A stretch of DNA of 64,000 bases from Nocardia mikamii NBRC 108933 (GTDB lineage Bacteria; Actinomycetota; Actinomycetes; Mycobacteriales; Mycobacteriaceae): positions 1-64,000 of the forward strand of contig NZ_BDCM01000008.1 in NCBI RefSeq assembly GCF_001613505.1, written 5' to 3'. The notes below the pieces were generated by a model. The model was given only the letters and a program-made list of their open reading frames with translations, was not told the DNA's origin and did not search any database. Positions 1-7,805 of the stretch are shown piece by piece (the stretch's first letter is position 1; every line of letters starts with the position of its first letter). The position numbers and the translations under genes were made by a program.

Positions 1-1
1 C

Positions 2-346
2 AGCACCGGCAAGGCCCTGATGCCCGTCGCCGTGCACCGTAAACGAATTGACCTGGCCGCTCCTCGAATCCGTACGGCCATCGAGTTGCAGGGCCCGGAC
101 TACCCGCGATCGCGAACCTTTTCACTCACCCGGCTCGCCACTTTGACCATGGCGATCGGCGAACCACGCGAGGCAGCAGCTCTCGGCATGCGAGCAGCCA
201 ACGAAGCCGCACGCTACGATTCACAACGAATCCGAGACGAGCTTGCGACCCTAGCCGGCGCCGCTGCGCCCTATCGCCGGATCACCGAAGTCGCCGAACT
301 CGCCCACGTCATCGCCTCCACCGGAAACTTTCAGGCGAGGTCATGA
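2..346 (+). CDS. C-terminal part of a regulator-like protein (5' end outside window)
   Basis: The frame is open from the first complete codon, so only the last 114 residues of a longer protein are present. The visible part is Ala/Arg/Leu-rich and predicted all-helical, like the TPR-like C-terminal region of actinobacterial XRE-type helix-turn-helix regulators; the DNA-binding part would lie upstream and cannot be seen. The stop overlaps the start of the next gene as ATGA at 343-346, so the two are translationally coupled. Regulator plus small-molecule kinase is a common actinobacterial pair. Codon usage has more A/T at third positions than most of the window. The regulator assignment is an inference from this tail and from context. 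Confidence 0.55.
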   Translation, partial: STGKALMPVAVHRKRIDLAAPRIRTAIELQGPDYPRSRTFSLTRLATLTMAIGEPREAAALGMRAANEAARYDSQRIRDELATLAGAAAPYRRITEVAELAHVIASTGNFQARS

Positions 347-1233
347 ATTCATCAGGGATGACCTCAGCAGAAGAAGTCTTGTCCCAGGCAGCCGCGTTAG
401 CCGGAGCCGAGGCCACCGGAGCGATCTCAATCCGCACAGGCGCCCATGCGATTTACCAGCTGCGCGGCGGCATTATCGCTCGAATCGGCAAGCCGGGCAG
501 CGTCGATGCCGCTACGCGAGAACTGTGGATCTCTAGATGGCTCAACGAATCCGGCATCGACACGGTTGAGGCAGTCTCCGCACTGGACCAGCCGATCGTC
601 GTCGACGAGCGTCCGGTCACCTGGTGGCGGCTCATTCCGGATCATCGCCCGGCCACCCCGGCAGAGCTCGGCAAGGCCCTACGGCGCTTGCACTCCATTG
701 CCGCTCCAACTGCTTTCACCTTGCCGGAATACGATCCATTCAGTGGCCTGCTCGAAAAGCTCGACTCTGCAACAACTCTCGACGCCGACGATCGCGAATG
801 GCTCCTGCAGCATGAACGAGACCTGCGAAGCCGCTATCAGCTTTTGCCAGCTCCTCGTCGCCATTGCGTGATCCATGGGGATGCCTGGCAAGGCAACCTC
901 GTCGTACCACTCGCCGGACCACCGACATTCCTCGACCTGGACAAAGTCTCCACAGGACGCCCCGAATGGGATCTGATCCAACTCGCGGTCGACCACAGCG
1001 ACTTCAACCGCCTCACCACCGCTGACTATCAATCCTTCGTGATCGCCTACGGTGGAATGGATATGACAGCGACCTCCGATTTTCGGGTATTCGCCGACAT
1101 CCAAGAACTTCGTTGGACGGCCTTCGTAATCAGCCTCAGCAATCGAGTGCCACAAGCCAAAGCCGAAGCGGCCCACCGCATTGGTTGCCTACGCGGACAG
1201 ATCGAACCGCCCTGGACCTGGCACGCCTTCTGA
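343..1233 (+). CDS. aminoglycoside phosphotransferase (APH)/choline-kinase family protein
   Basis: A 296-residue cytosolic kinase-fold protein. The Brenner motif HGDAWQGN (His178-Gly-Asp180-x4-Asn185) supplies the catalytic Asp and a metal-binding Asn, and LDLDK (about 197-201) matches the second metal-binding segment that follows. Length fits the APH family. The N-terminal ATP-binding lobe is only weakly recognisable. The start overlaps the stop of the upstream gene (ATGA). The substrate cannot be told from sequence; most chromosomal members paired with a regulator are not proven resistance enzymes. Codons are less GC-biased than in the neighbouring genes, which fits a transferred module. 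Confidence 0.8.
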   Translation: MNSSGMTSAEEVLSQAAALAGAEATGAISIRTGAHAIYQLRGGIIARIGKPGSVDAATRELWISRWLNESGIDTVEAVSALDQPIVVDERPVTWWRLIPDHRPATPAELGKALRRLHSIAAPTAFTLPEYDPFSGLLEKLDSATTLDADDREWLLQHERDLRSRYQLLPAPRRHCVIHGDAWQGNLVVPLAGPPTFLDLDKVSTGRPEWDLIQLAVDHSDFNRLTTADYQSFVIAYGGMDMTATSDFRVFADIQELRWTAFVISLSNRVPQAKAEAAHRIGCLRGQIEPPWTWHAF

Positions 1234-1591
1234 TCGAACACGGTCACGCCCCCGGAACGATGTGACAGTTGGCAGATTGAGAAGCCCGTGATGGGCGAGT
1301 TGCCGAGTACCGCCATATCAACCGCTGCGAGTCGGTCGCGGTGCCCGGGCTGGGCACCCTGGGGAGGATTCACCCCTGCGCCGGAACCCGTCGCGCACGT
1401 TGTCATCAGCATGCGGGTAAACACCTTGAGCATTCCAATGGGTCGGCGTTGGCAGATGTGGTTTGCGGATTCGACGGCGGTCAACACTATGTTCCGGCCT
1501 AGTCGGCCTAGTCGGCCTGGTTCCGGCGGGCCGTTATTGCTGTTCGCCGCCGGAACTCGACTTGCGCCGCACCGGCGCAGAAGGAGGATAC
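1234..1591. other. non-coding stretch, boundary between lower-GC and high-GC DNA
   Basis: No convincing gene is seen. A frame open across part of it has no good ribosome-binding site and a low-complexity Arg-rich product. It contains the short tandem repeat noted separately and marks the change from lower-GC DNA on the left to typical high-GC DNA on the right. Confidence 0.5.
1495..1518. repeat. 9-bp tandem repeat (AGTCGGCCT)
   Basis: AGTCGGCCT occurs twice in tandem at 1501-1518, preceded by a partial copy (CGGCCT) at 1495-1500. It sits in the non-coding junction upstream of the small secreted protein. No function is evident; slippage is the simplest explanation. Confidence 0.7.
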
Positions 1592-1864
1592 GTGCGCATC
1601 ATCACCACCGGGCTCGCCACCGTGGCGTTGACCGTCGCGGCGGTGGCGGGGGCCGGCGCCGCCGCGGCCGATGACGATTCCGGGTTTACCCCGCCCAAGG
1701 AGATCGTCACCGTCGACATCAATCTTCTCGGATGTTCGATCGGCGCCGGACTCGGCGCGCAGCTGGTTCCCACCCTGAGCGCCGGCGGGTTCGGCGGACC
1801 GGTGGGCATCGACGGGGGACTGGCCGCGCGGCTGCGGAGTGCGGGCTGCCTGCCCTGGCGCTGA
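1592..1864 (+). CDS. small secreted protein of unknown function
   Basis: A 90-residue product. GTG at 1592 was chosen because AAGGAGG lies just upstream (1581-1587) and the protein then begins with a textbook signal peptide: a basic start, a hydrophobic stretch, and an AxA-type end (AGAAAADD) near residues 23-29. The mature part is about 60 residues, Gly-rich, with two cysteines that could form a disulfide after export. I do not recognise the family. An upstream start at 1463 would add an Arg-rich segment before the signal peptide and is unlikely. It converges on the ferredoxin gene. Confidence 0.65.
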   Translation: MRIITTGLATVALTVAAVAGAGAAAADDDSGFTPPKEIVTVDINLLGCSIGAGLGAQLVPTLSAGGFGGPVGIDGGLAARLRSAGCLPWR

Positions 1865-1873
1865 CGGCGCGAA

Positions 1874-2080
1874 TTATTCGGTCGCGCTGTCGATTTCGGT
1901 GATGGCGTGCACCGGGCAGTCCAGGAGTGCCCGGTGCACGCCGGCGCGATCGGCGGGCGGGACGGCGCCGTCACCCTCGAGGGACGCATACCCCCAGTCG
2001 TCGAGGGAGAAGTACTTCGGCGCGTGTTTGGCGCAGGTGCCGAAACCGTCGCAGACGGTGCGATCGAGTCGAATCCTCAC
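1874..2080 (-). CDS. 3Fe-4S-type ferredoxin
   Basis: A 68-residue small electron carrier. Cysteines Cys10, Cys16 and Cys55 (the last in CPVHA) give the C-x5-C...CP pattern of the single-cluster ferredoxins that feed actinobacterial cytochromes P450; the position that would complete a 4Fe-4S site is not Cys. The GTG start at 2080 overlaps the stop of the upstream flavoprotein (GTGA at 2077-2080), so the two are made together. Together they look like an NAD(P)H-to-ferredoxin relay. The acceptor is not adjacent. The only P450 in the window is 35 kb away and catalytically unusual, so the partner is open. Confidence 0.88.
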   Translation of the reverse strand: MRIRLDRTVCDGFGTCAKHAPKYFSLDDWGYASLEGDGAVPPADRAGVHRALLDCPVHAITEIDSATE

Positions 2081-3375
2081 AGCGAGGTCACCGCTTCCAC
2101 ATCGAAGGGCCGAACCGCGGCGAACGGTGTGGCCGCGCAGACCGCGCAACCCCCGACGAGGTGGCGCGCCACCGCGTCCGGGAATTCGTCGAGCAGGGTC
2201 CGGGCCGCGTTCGTCGCGGCATCGAGCGTCCCGCAGGCGCCGCGCCCGCGCAGGACGGTCGACCAACGGCGCAGCCGGTCCAGATCGGCGGCCTCGGCGC
2301 CGCCGTCGCGCAGCGCGGAGGCGACCGCGCTCATCGCCGCGGTGCCGTTGAAACACGAGCCGCACTGGCCGGCATTCTCCCGGTCGAAATATTCGAGTAC
2401 CGACGCCGCCACCGCGACCGGGCAGTCGTCGGGCGTGAGCAGCGCGACCGCCCCGCAGCCCAATCCCGTCCCCATCGCCCGCAGCGTGGCGTGATCGAGC
2501 CGGGCGTCGAGGATGCGGCTGTTGGTGAGGCCGTTGAAATAACCACCCAGCAGGGCACCGTGCACCCGATTCGCGGCGACGCCGTGCACCTCGAGTAGTG
2601 CGCGGAACGAATAACCGTGCGGCAGTTCGTAAATGGCCGGTTCGCGTCCGGCTCCGGTGACGGTGGCCAGGAAGGTGCCCGGCGAGTCCGCGGTACCCGC
2701 GGTGCGGAAGGCCGCCGCACCGAAGCGGTGAATCCAGGCCAGCTGGGCGAGGGTCTCCACATTGCTCACCATTGTCGGGCGTCCGCCGACACCGGCCGTA
2801 TACGGACGCGGTGGTTTGTCGGTGGGCGTGGCGGGCCCGCCGTCGATCGCGCGCACCGCCGCGGTTTCCTCCCCGGCCACATATCCGGCGGCGACGGTGA
2901 CGATCTCCGGCGGCACCGGCAGTTCGCCAGCGCCGAGCTCGGCCACCGCGGCGGCGACGGATTCGGCGGCCCAGCCGTCGGAGACGTACACCACGGCGCG
3001 GTGGGCGCCGAGAATCGCTGCGGCGGCGCGCAATCCGTCCAGTACCAGATGCGGGCGCCGGCGCAGCAACCAGCGATCCTTGCCCGAGGCCGGTTCCCCC
3101 TCCTCGCCGTTGGCGACGACCACCGGACGCACCCCGGCGCCGCAATGCCGCTGTACCGACAGCAGTTTCGCGCCCAGCGGAAAGCCCGCGCCGCCGCGCC
3201 CGCGCAGACCCGACTCGACGATCTCGGCCAGCAGCCGCGCCGGGTCCTCGATCGGCGCGTAACCGCCGCTCGCCCGGTACGCCGCCGCCGATTCGGTACC
3301 CGCGTCGCCGCCGACGATCCGCGGGGTGGTCCCCGGTGGTGCGGCGACTATCGGATTCGCGATCGCATCCATCAA
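2077..3375 (-). CDS. NuoF-like NADH:ferredoxin oxidoreductase (FMN, Fe-S)
   Basis: A 432-residue protein of the complex I 51-kDa/NuoF family. RGRGGAGFP (58-66) and GEEGEP (90-95) match the FMN/NADH-binding core, and an SLBB-like region follows around 240-320. In the C-terminal Fe-S domain the usual four-Cys site is incomplete: Ala335 replaces the first Cys, while Cys338, Cys341 and Cys381 remain. An extra CAVC (410-413) lies at the C-terminus. No other complex I gene is nearby, so this is a stand-alone reductase, probably passing electrons from NADH to the coupled ferredoxin. A 71-bp divergent promoter region separates it from the 3447 gene. Confidence 0.85.
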   Translation of the reverse strand: MMDAIANPIVAAPPGTTPRIVGGDAGTESAAAYRASGGYAPIEDPARLLAEIVESGLRGRGGAGFPLGAKLLSVQRHCGAGVRPVVVANGEEGEPASGKDRWLLRRRPHLVLDGLRAAAAILGAHRAVVYVSDGWAAESVAAAVAELGAGELPVPPEIVTVAAGYVAGEETAAVRAIDGGPATPTDKPPRPYTAGVGGRPTMVSNVETLAQLAWIHRFGAAAFRTAGTADSPGTFLATVTGAGREPAIYELPHGYSFRALLEVHGVAANRVHGALLGGYFNGLTNSRILDARLDHATLRAMGTGLGCGAVALLTPDDCPVAVAASVLEYFDRENAGQCGSCFNGTAAMSAVASALRDGGAEAADLDRLRRWSTVLRGRGACGTLDAATNAARTLLDEFPDAVARHLVGGCAVCAATPFAAVRPFDVEAVTSL

Positions 3376-3446
3376 TCCGTCCTTCGGAATATCGTCCGCC
3401 GCCGAAAAGCGTCGGTGCCGAAATTGCTGTGCCTACAATCGGCGGC

Positions 3447-3920
3447 ATGCGTACCGCAGTAATTCGCGTCGATGTGGATCCCGCCGGTGAACTGTCGCCC
3501 GCGGAATTCGATGAAAGAATATCGGCGCTCACGTCCTTCGCCGCGGAATCCGGAATGGCCGTGACCGCGCCCGAAATCGATCGGTTGCCGGCGCGGCGGC
3601 GCGAAATTCAGCTGCTGATCGACGGTGCGGACACCGCCGCGATGCGCGAACACGCGGTCGGGATCTGTGCCGAGATCTTCGGCTCGGCCGTGCGGCCGGG
3701 GCCGGTCACCTTCGTCAGCCGGGGAACCGATGACGACGCCCACGGCGTCCTGGCCGGCTTCGGTATCACCGGGGAGATCGACCGCACCCACGACGAGGAC
3801 GGCTTCGACACCCTCACCGTCCGCCTGGCGTCCACCGATCTGGAGCGCATCCCGGAAAGCCGGATCCAGACCGCGCTCGAGGCGGCGACCAACGCCGAAG
3901 TGATCATCGTCGCGCGGTGA
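3447..3920 (+). CDS. conserved-looking hypothetical protein
   Basis: A 157-residue soluble protein without signal peptide, membrane segment or motif that I recognise. It is rich in acidic and branched residues, suggesting an alpha/beta fold. ATG at 3447 was chosen because the upstream in-frame extension (from 3336) would overlap the divergent flavoprotein promoter and is Pro/Ser/Arg-rich. It is divergent from the NuoF-like/ferredoxin pair with about 70 bp between starts, so it may share regulation with that redox pair. Confidence 0.65.
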   Translation: MRTAVIRVDVDPAGELSPAEFDERISALTSFAAESGMAVTAPEIDRLPARRREIQLLIDGADTAAMREHAVGICAEIFGSAVRPGPVTFVSRGTDDDAHGVLAGFGITGEIDRTHDEDGFDTLTVRLASTDLERIPESRIQTALEAATNAEVIIVAR

Positions 3921-3982
3921 AACGACCGGTGGGCGGCCCACGAGCGGCCCACCGCCACAACGGGATTCGACGCGTGCCATCG

Positions 3983-4840
3983 CTATCGCGCGACGAAGTC
4001 CAGGATCGCCGGGGCGGCCTGTACCCAGCAGTCGAACGGATGCCCCTCACCCCGTGCGCGGGCCCGCTGACCCTGCTGCCAGGCATCCTCCGGCCACGGC
4101 GGATCGATGAGGATCGACCCCTCGATCAGGCAGTGCACTTCCATCGAGGTGCGCTTGGGATGGTCGATATCGTGCTCGCCGCCCCGGATGATCAGGGTCG
4201 GGATCTTCAACTTCGAGAACTCGTAATCGGTCACACCAGGAATGGTCTGGCCCGGTTTGGGAACGTAGGCGTCGAGCCAGCGCAGCATCTGTGCCTGGAA
4301 TTCCTCCGCGTCCCATGCCAGCAACCGGTCCTTGTTCTTCGGATTGTCCTGAATCCGCTCCTGCCATTCCGGCAGTTCGATCAGGCCCTCGATGCCCTTG
4401 ATCTTCGCCGCGGTGATGTTGGGAATGATGTAATGCGAACCCAGTGCGATCGATCCGTAGTTGCCGCCGACGATATTCCACACGATCAGCTTCGTCGCGA
4501 TCTCCGGATACAGCATCGCCGTCAGAATGGAATCGCGCGCACCGCCGGAACCGCCGGCGATGATCACCGGACCCGTGTCCAGATGCGCGAGCAGATCGTG
4601 CAGGACCTCGGCACGCATATGCGATTCGGTAGGGCCCCAGAACGCGACTTCGCTGCGCCCGCAATTGGGCCGGTCCCACAGCAGGACGCGGTGGCCGCCC
4701 GCGACCAGGGCCTCGGCCAGCGGGCGTAATCCGGGAATCTCCGTGCTGAACCGGCCGCCGGGAGTGAGCACGATCAGGGGACCGGACTCGCCGAGAATTT
4801 CGTAATAGACTTCGCCACCGCGGATTTCGGCGATCGACAT
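3983..4840 (-). CDS. alpha/beta hydrolase
   Basis: A 285-residue alpha/beta-hydrolase-fold enzyme. The nucleophile elbow is AGGSGGARDS with Ser98; LWDRPNCGRS (54-63) is the usual strand/loop ahead of it, and the catalytic His probably lies in the C-terminal GEGHPFDCW segment. It is the last gene of a minus-strand run with a Rieske protein and two amidohydrolases (22 bp downstream of the Rieske gene), so it probably cleaves an ester, lactone or C-C bond of the same pathway intermediate. The substrate is unknown. Confidence 0.85.
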   Translation of the reverse strand: MSIAEIRGGEVYYEILGESGPLIVLTPGGRFSTEIPGLRPLAEALVAGGHRVLLWDRPNCGRSEVAFWGPTESHMRAEVLHDLLAHLDTGPVIIAGGSGGARDSILTAMLYPEIATKLIVWNIVGGNYGSIALGSHYIIPNITAAKIKGIEGLIELPEWQERIQDNPKNKDRLLAWDAEEFQAQMLRWLDAYVPKPGQTIPGVTDYEFSKLKIPTLIIRGGEHDIDHPKRTSMEVHCLIEGSILIDPPWPEDAWQQGQRARARGEGHPFDCWVQAAPAILDFVAR

Positions 4841-4862
4841 GGACAGACCTCCTCGTCTGTAA

Positions 4863-5258
4863 TCAGGCGGTGACCAGGACGTCGTTGCCGACCACCCGCA
4901 CCGGATACGTGCGGATACTCCATTCCGGTTTCACCGCGGTGGTGCCGGTGGCCAGTTCGAATCCCCATTGGTGCCACGGGCAGTAGATGTATTCGCCGCC
5001 GCGCACACTGACCGCGTCGCCGGGCACCGATTCGTCGACCGCGGTGAGCCCCCGGGTGCGGCCCGCGCACAGCGGCCCGCCCTCGTGCGGACAGTAGTTG
5101 GCGATGGCGTAGAAGGTGCCGTCGACGTTGTAGACGCCGACGCCGTGGCGGCCGATGGGTACGAGTTTATGTGTGCCGGGAGGTATTTCGTCGACAGTGG
5201 CGACGGCGTGCTCACGTCCCTGCGGCAGCCGGGGTGTGGCGGCGAGATCGTCGGTCAT
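4863..5258 (-). CDS. Rieske [2Fe-2S] ferredoxin-like protein
   Basis: A 131-residue stand-alone Rieske domain. The two cluster-binding pairs are clear: Cys56-Pro-His58 (YCPHEGGPLC) and Cys93-Pro-Trp-His96 (YCPWHQWGF). There is no catalytic mononuclear-iron domain, so it acts as an electron carrier or redox subunit rather than a complete ring-hydroxylating oxygenase. It is encoded 1 bp downstream of an amidohydrolase and just ahead of an alpha/beta hydrolase, pointing to a shared catabolic operon. No reductase or oxygenase large subunit is seen in this operon. Confidence 0.9.
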   Translation of the reverse strand: MTDDLAATPRLPQGREHAVATVDEIPPGTHKLVPIGRHGVGVYNVDGTFYAIANYCPHEGGPLCAGRTRGLTAVDESVPGDAVSVRGGEYIYCPWHQWGFELATGTTAVKPEWSIRTYPVRVVGNDVLVTA

Positions 5259-5259
5259 C

Positions 5260-6414
5260 TCAGAACACCCGCACTTGCCCGGGCAGTACCGGCACGGTAT
5301 CGGGCAGCGTGGCGTAGGTCTTCAGACCGTTGCCGAACATCACCGCCTCGCGGGTGTGCTCGGGCAGGTGTTTGACCAGCCAGCGCGGATCGTCGAAGGT
5401 CCAGTGCGGATAATCCGAGGAGAACAGCAGAATCTTCTCCGCCTCCATCCACTCCAGCGCTCTGGTCAATTCCGTCTTGTCGTCGGGATAGTCCAGCGGC
5501 TGGGTGGTGAACTTGATGTGTTCCTTCACGTACTCCGAAGGCTTGCGCTTGATCTCGACCCACGGTGTGCGCGCTTCGTAGATCGCGTCCATCCGCCACA
5601 TCAGCGGCAGGATCCAGGTGAACGCGTGCTCGACCAGGATGATCCGCAACGCGGGGAAGCGGTCGAAGACACCGTCGAAGATCAGGCTCATCACCTGATT
5701 CATCGCCAGCAGCGAGTAGGTGACCATGAAATCGTGGTTGTAGCTGGGATATCCGACCGGCGGCATCGGCAGCGTCTCGAAGTATCCGCGCGAGAGGTGG
5801 CAGGCCACTGGTATGTCGTGCTTCACCGCGGCCGACCAGACCGGGTCGTACATCGGATCGCCCCACGCCGGACGGGGTTCCGCGCGGATGAGGATCTGCG
5901 CCATATACGGATGGCCGGCCCATTTCTCGATCTCGCGGACCGCGCCAGCCGGGTCCTCGGCAGCCGCGCTGATGGAACCGCGATAACGCTGATGCCAGTT
6001 GTTGTGACCGTCGAGCCAGTCCTGATCCAGCCAGGTGTTGACCGCCGCCGCGGCCGCCGAGGTCGCCTCGGGCAGCCGGGCCTGGTACAGGCCCGGCTCG
6101 AGGATGGCGATATCGGATCCGGCGCCCATGATGAGCTGCCGGAACAGGGTGTCGGGATCGCTGCCCGGGAAACCGCCGTCGGGCGTGAACGCGTCCACGC
6201 GCATCGCGTAGGCGTAGGCGAAGTCGGGGGCGTCGTAGAAGATGGTGCTGCCGACCTGACGATTGAGAAAATACTTGCTGCGGAACGGTTCGGGGTACAG
6301 TTCCGCGAGCCGTCCCGGCCGGGGCACCGGGTGGACGTCGGAGTCGACCACCCGCACCGCGACCCGATCCGAGCTCGGAACCCGCATCCGTACGTCGATA
6401 TTCGCCTGTGTCAT
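5260..6414 (-). CDS. amidohydrolase-family (COG2159-type) enzyme
   Basis: A 384-residue TIM-barrel metal-dependent hydrolase or decarboxylase of the amidohydrolase_2 group, which also contains ACMSD and gamma-resorcylate decarboxylase. Visible marks are VDSDVHP near the N-terminus (metal-binding D-x-H), a His in VACHLSRGY, EHAFTW, and SSDYPHW near the C-terminus (the conserved late Asp). A paralogue of similar layout lies 27 bp upstream on the same strand. The pair, with Rieske protein and hydrolase, suggests sequential steps of a carboxylated ring or branched acid pathway. Whether it hydrolyses or decarboxylates is open. Confidence 0.85.
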   Translation of the reverse strand: MTQANIDVRMRVPSSDRVAVRVVDSDVHPVPRPGRLAELYPEPFRSKYFLNRQVGSTIFYDAPDFAYAYAMRVDAFTPDGGFPGSDPDTLFRQLIMGAGSDIAILEPGLYQARLPEATSAAAAAVNTWLDQDWLDGHNNWHQRYRGSISAAAEDPAGAVREIEKWAGHPYMAQILIRAEPRPAWGDPMYDPVWSAAVKHDIPVACHLSRGYFETLPMPPVGYPSYNHDFMVTYSLLAMNQVMSLIFDGVFDRFPALRIILVEHAFTWILPLMWRMDAIYEARTPWVEIKRKPSEYVKEHIKFTTQPLDYPDDKTELTRALEWMEAEKILLFSSDYPHWTFDDPRWLVKHLPEHTREAVMFGNGLKTYATLPDTVPVLPGQVRVF

Positions 6415-6441
6415 GGGTATCCCTTTCGATTCCGAGACCGG

Positions 6442-7533
6442 TTACCGCGTCGTCGCCGCGGCGGGAATGTCGATGCCGTACAGGCCGGCGGCATTGCGCC
6501 ACAGCACCTTCTCGCGCTGGGCGGGAGTCAATGCCGTCGGCAGCCGCGCCGGATCGTCGAGTTGCCAGTGCGGATAGCTGGAACCGAACATCACCATGTC
6601 GTCCTTGCCGGTGAATTCCAGCCAGTCCCCGGCGAAGTCGGCATCGCCGGGCCCGTCGAGCCGGCCCTGAACGAAGTAGATCGAACCGGGGAGGTAGTCG
6701 CTGGGCATGCGCGGCGCCCACGGCGTCTGCTCGAGGTGCGGACGGCCGAAGGTGTCCATCCGCCACATCATGGGGGTGAGCAGGTCGGCGGCGCCGTCGG
6801 CCCACACGAAGCGCAGATCGGTGAAGCGTTCGAACACACCCTCGGCGATCATGTTCATCTGGTGGTAGAGGTAGTTCAGCGCCATGAAGCCGAGGTACTG
6901 CTCGTAGGTGCGCGGATGTCCGGACGGGGTGGGCGGATAGGCCACGCCGGAACCGGATTCGATGTGCACCGCGACGGGGAGATGCGCGGCCGACGCGGCC
7001 TCCCACAGGGGCCAGAACTGCGGCTTTCCGTACAGTTCGCGGGATTGCAGCGGAATGCCGATCTGCACGACGCGCGGATGGGAACCCCAGCGTTCGATCT
7101 CGCGGACCGCCCCGGAGATGTCCTCCGGATTGACCCGCAGCGTGCCGCGGTAGCGGTCGGCGTAGGCGCCGGAGTCCAGCCAGCGCGAGATCATCATCTC
7201 GTTGTGCGCGCTCGCGATCGCCGTCCCCAGGTGGCGGTCGGGCATGATGCCGCGGGTCATCGGATGCAGGATCGCGATATCGGCGCCGCGCTCGCCGAAC
7301 AGCACCCGCCCGACGGCGTCGGGCTCGGAGCCGGGATATCCGCCCTCGGACAGGACGGCGCCCGGCGCGTATTCACCGCCCGGCGCGCCGTACCAGTCCA
7401 TCTCGACATCCGGATAGCCGCGGGCGCTGTACGGTTCGCGCAGCCAGCTGCGCAGTTCGGCATTGCCCTGGAAGAAGATGTGCACGCTGGCGTCGATCAG
7501 CGGACTGGTGCTGCCGTCGGAGAGGGTGATCAT
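6442..7533 (-). CDS. second amidohydrolase-family (COG2159-type) enzyme
   Basis: A 363-residue paralogue of the next gene, sharing DIAILHP, VREIERWGSHP, the late SSYPHW motif and overall length. Its N-terminal metal site is degenerate: IDASVHI replaces D-x-H-P, and SSYPHW has Ser where the neighbour has Asp. The two may therefore form a heteromer in which one subunit is catalytically weak. ATG at 7533 was chosen because no in-frame start lies upstream before Arg/Pro-rich sequence; GGGAGA precedes it. The 272 bp up to the TetR gene hold no supported gene. Confidence 0.8.
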   Translation of the reverse strand: MITLSDGSTSPLIDASVHIFFQGNAELRSWLREPYSARGYPDVEMDWYGAPGGEYAPGAVLSEGGYPGSEPDAVGRVLFGERGADIAILHPMTRGIMPDRHLGTAIASAHNEMMISRWLDSGAYADRYRGTLRVNPEDISGAVREIERWGSHPRVVQIGIPLQSRELYGKPQFWPLWEAASAAHLPVAVHIESGSGVAYPPTPSGHPRTYEQYLGFMALNYLYHQMNMIAEGVFERFTDLRFVWADGAADLLTPMMWRMDTFGRPHLEQTPWAPRMPSDYLPGSIYFVQGRLDGPGDADFAGDWLEFTGKDDMVMFGSSYPHWQLDDPARLPTALTPAQREKVLWRNAAGLYGIDIPAAATTR

Positions 7534-7805
7534 CGGCTCTCCCGCGGGAGATGCCGGGGCGCTGAGGGATTCGGTCTCGGCGAGACGGAACGGATCGGCT
7601 CGGGATGGTCGGTCATGCGGGCTCCGTTGCGGGAAGTCGGCGCGTTCGCGGGCTGCCGTCGGTCCGGCGGTCGGGGAGAGTGCCCGGAAAGCTGTGCGAA
7701 CGGACCGGTGCGCAGTCGCCCGGGCGAACTCGTGGGCGAACGTGCGAACCAAATATTTGTTCCGCAACTGTACGTCGAAAACCGGTCGGCGCACAAGGGC
7801 CGGCG

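Noticed and set aside
1288..1674. A 128-codon plus-strand frame between the kinase and the secreted protein
   Set aside because: No ribosome-binding site, low-complexity Arg-rich C-terminus, and overlap with the well-supported GTG start at 1592 in another frame.
1874..3532. A 552-codon minus-strand frame running through the NuoF-like gene
   Set aside because: Only its last 68 codons (the ferredoxin) are real; the rest is an Arg-rich out-of-frame reading of the flavoprotein gene.
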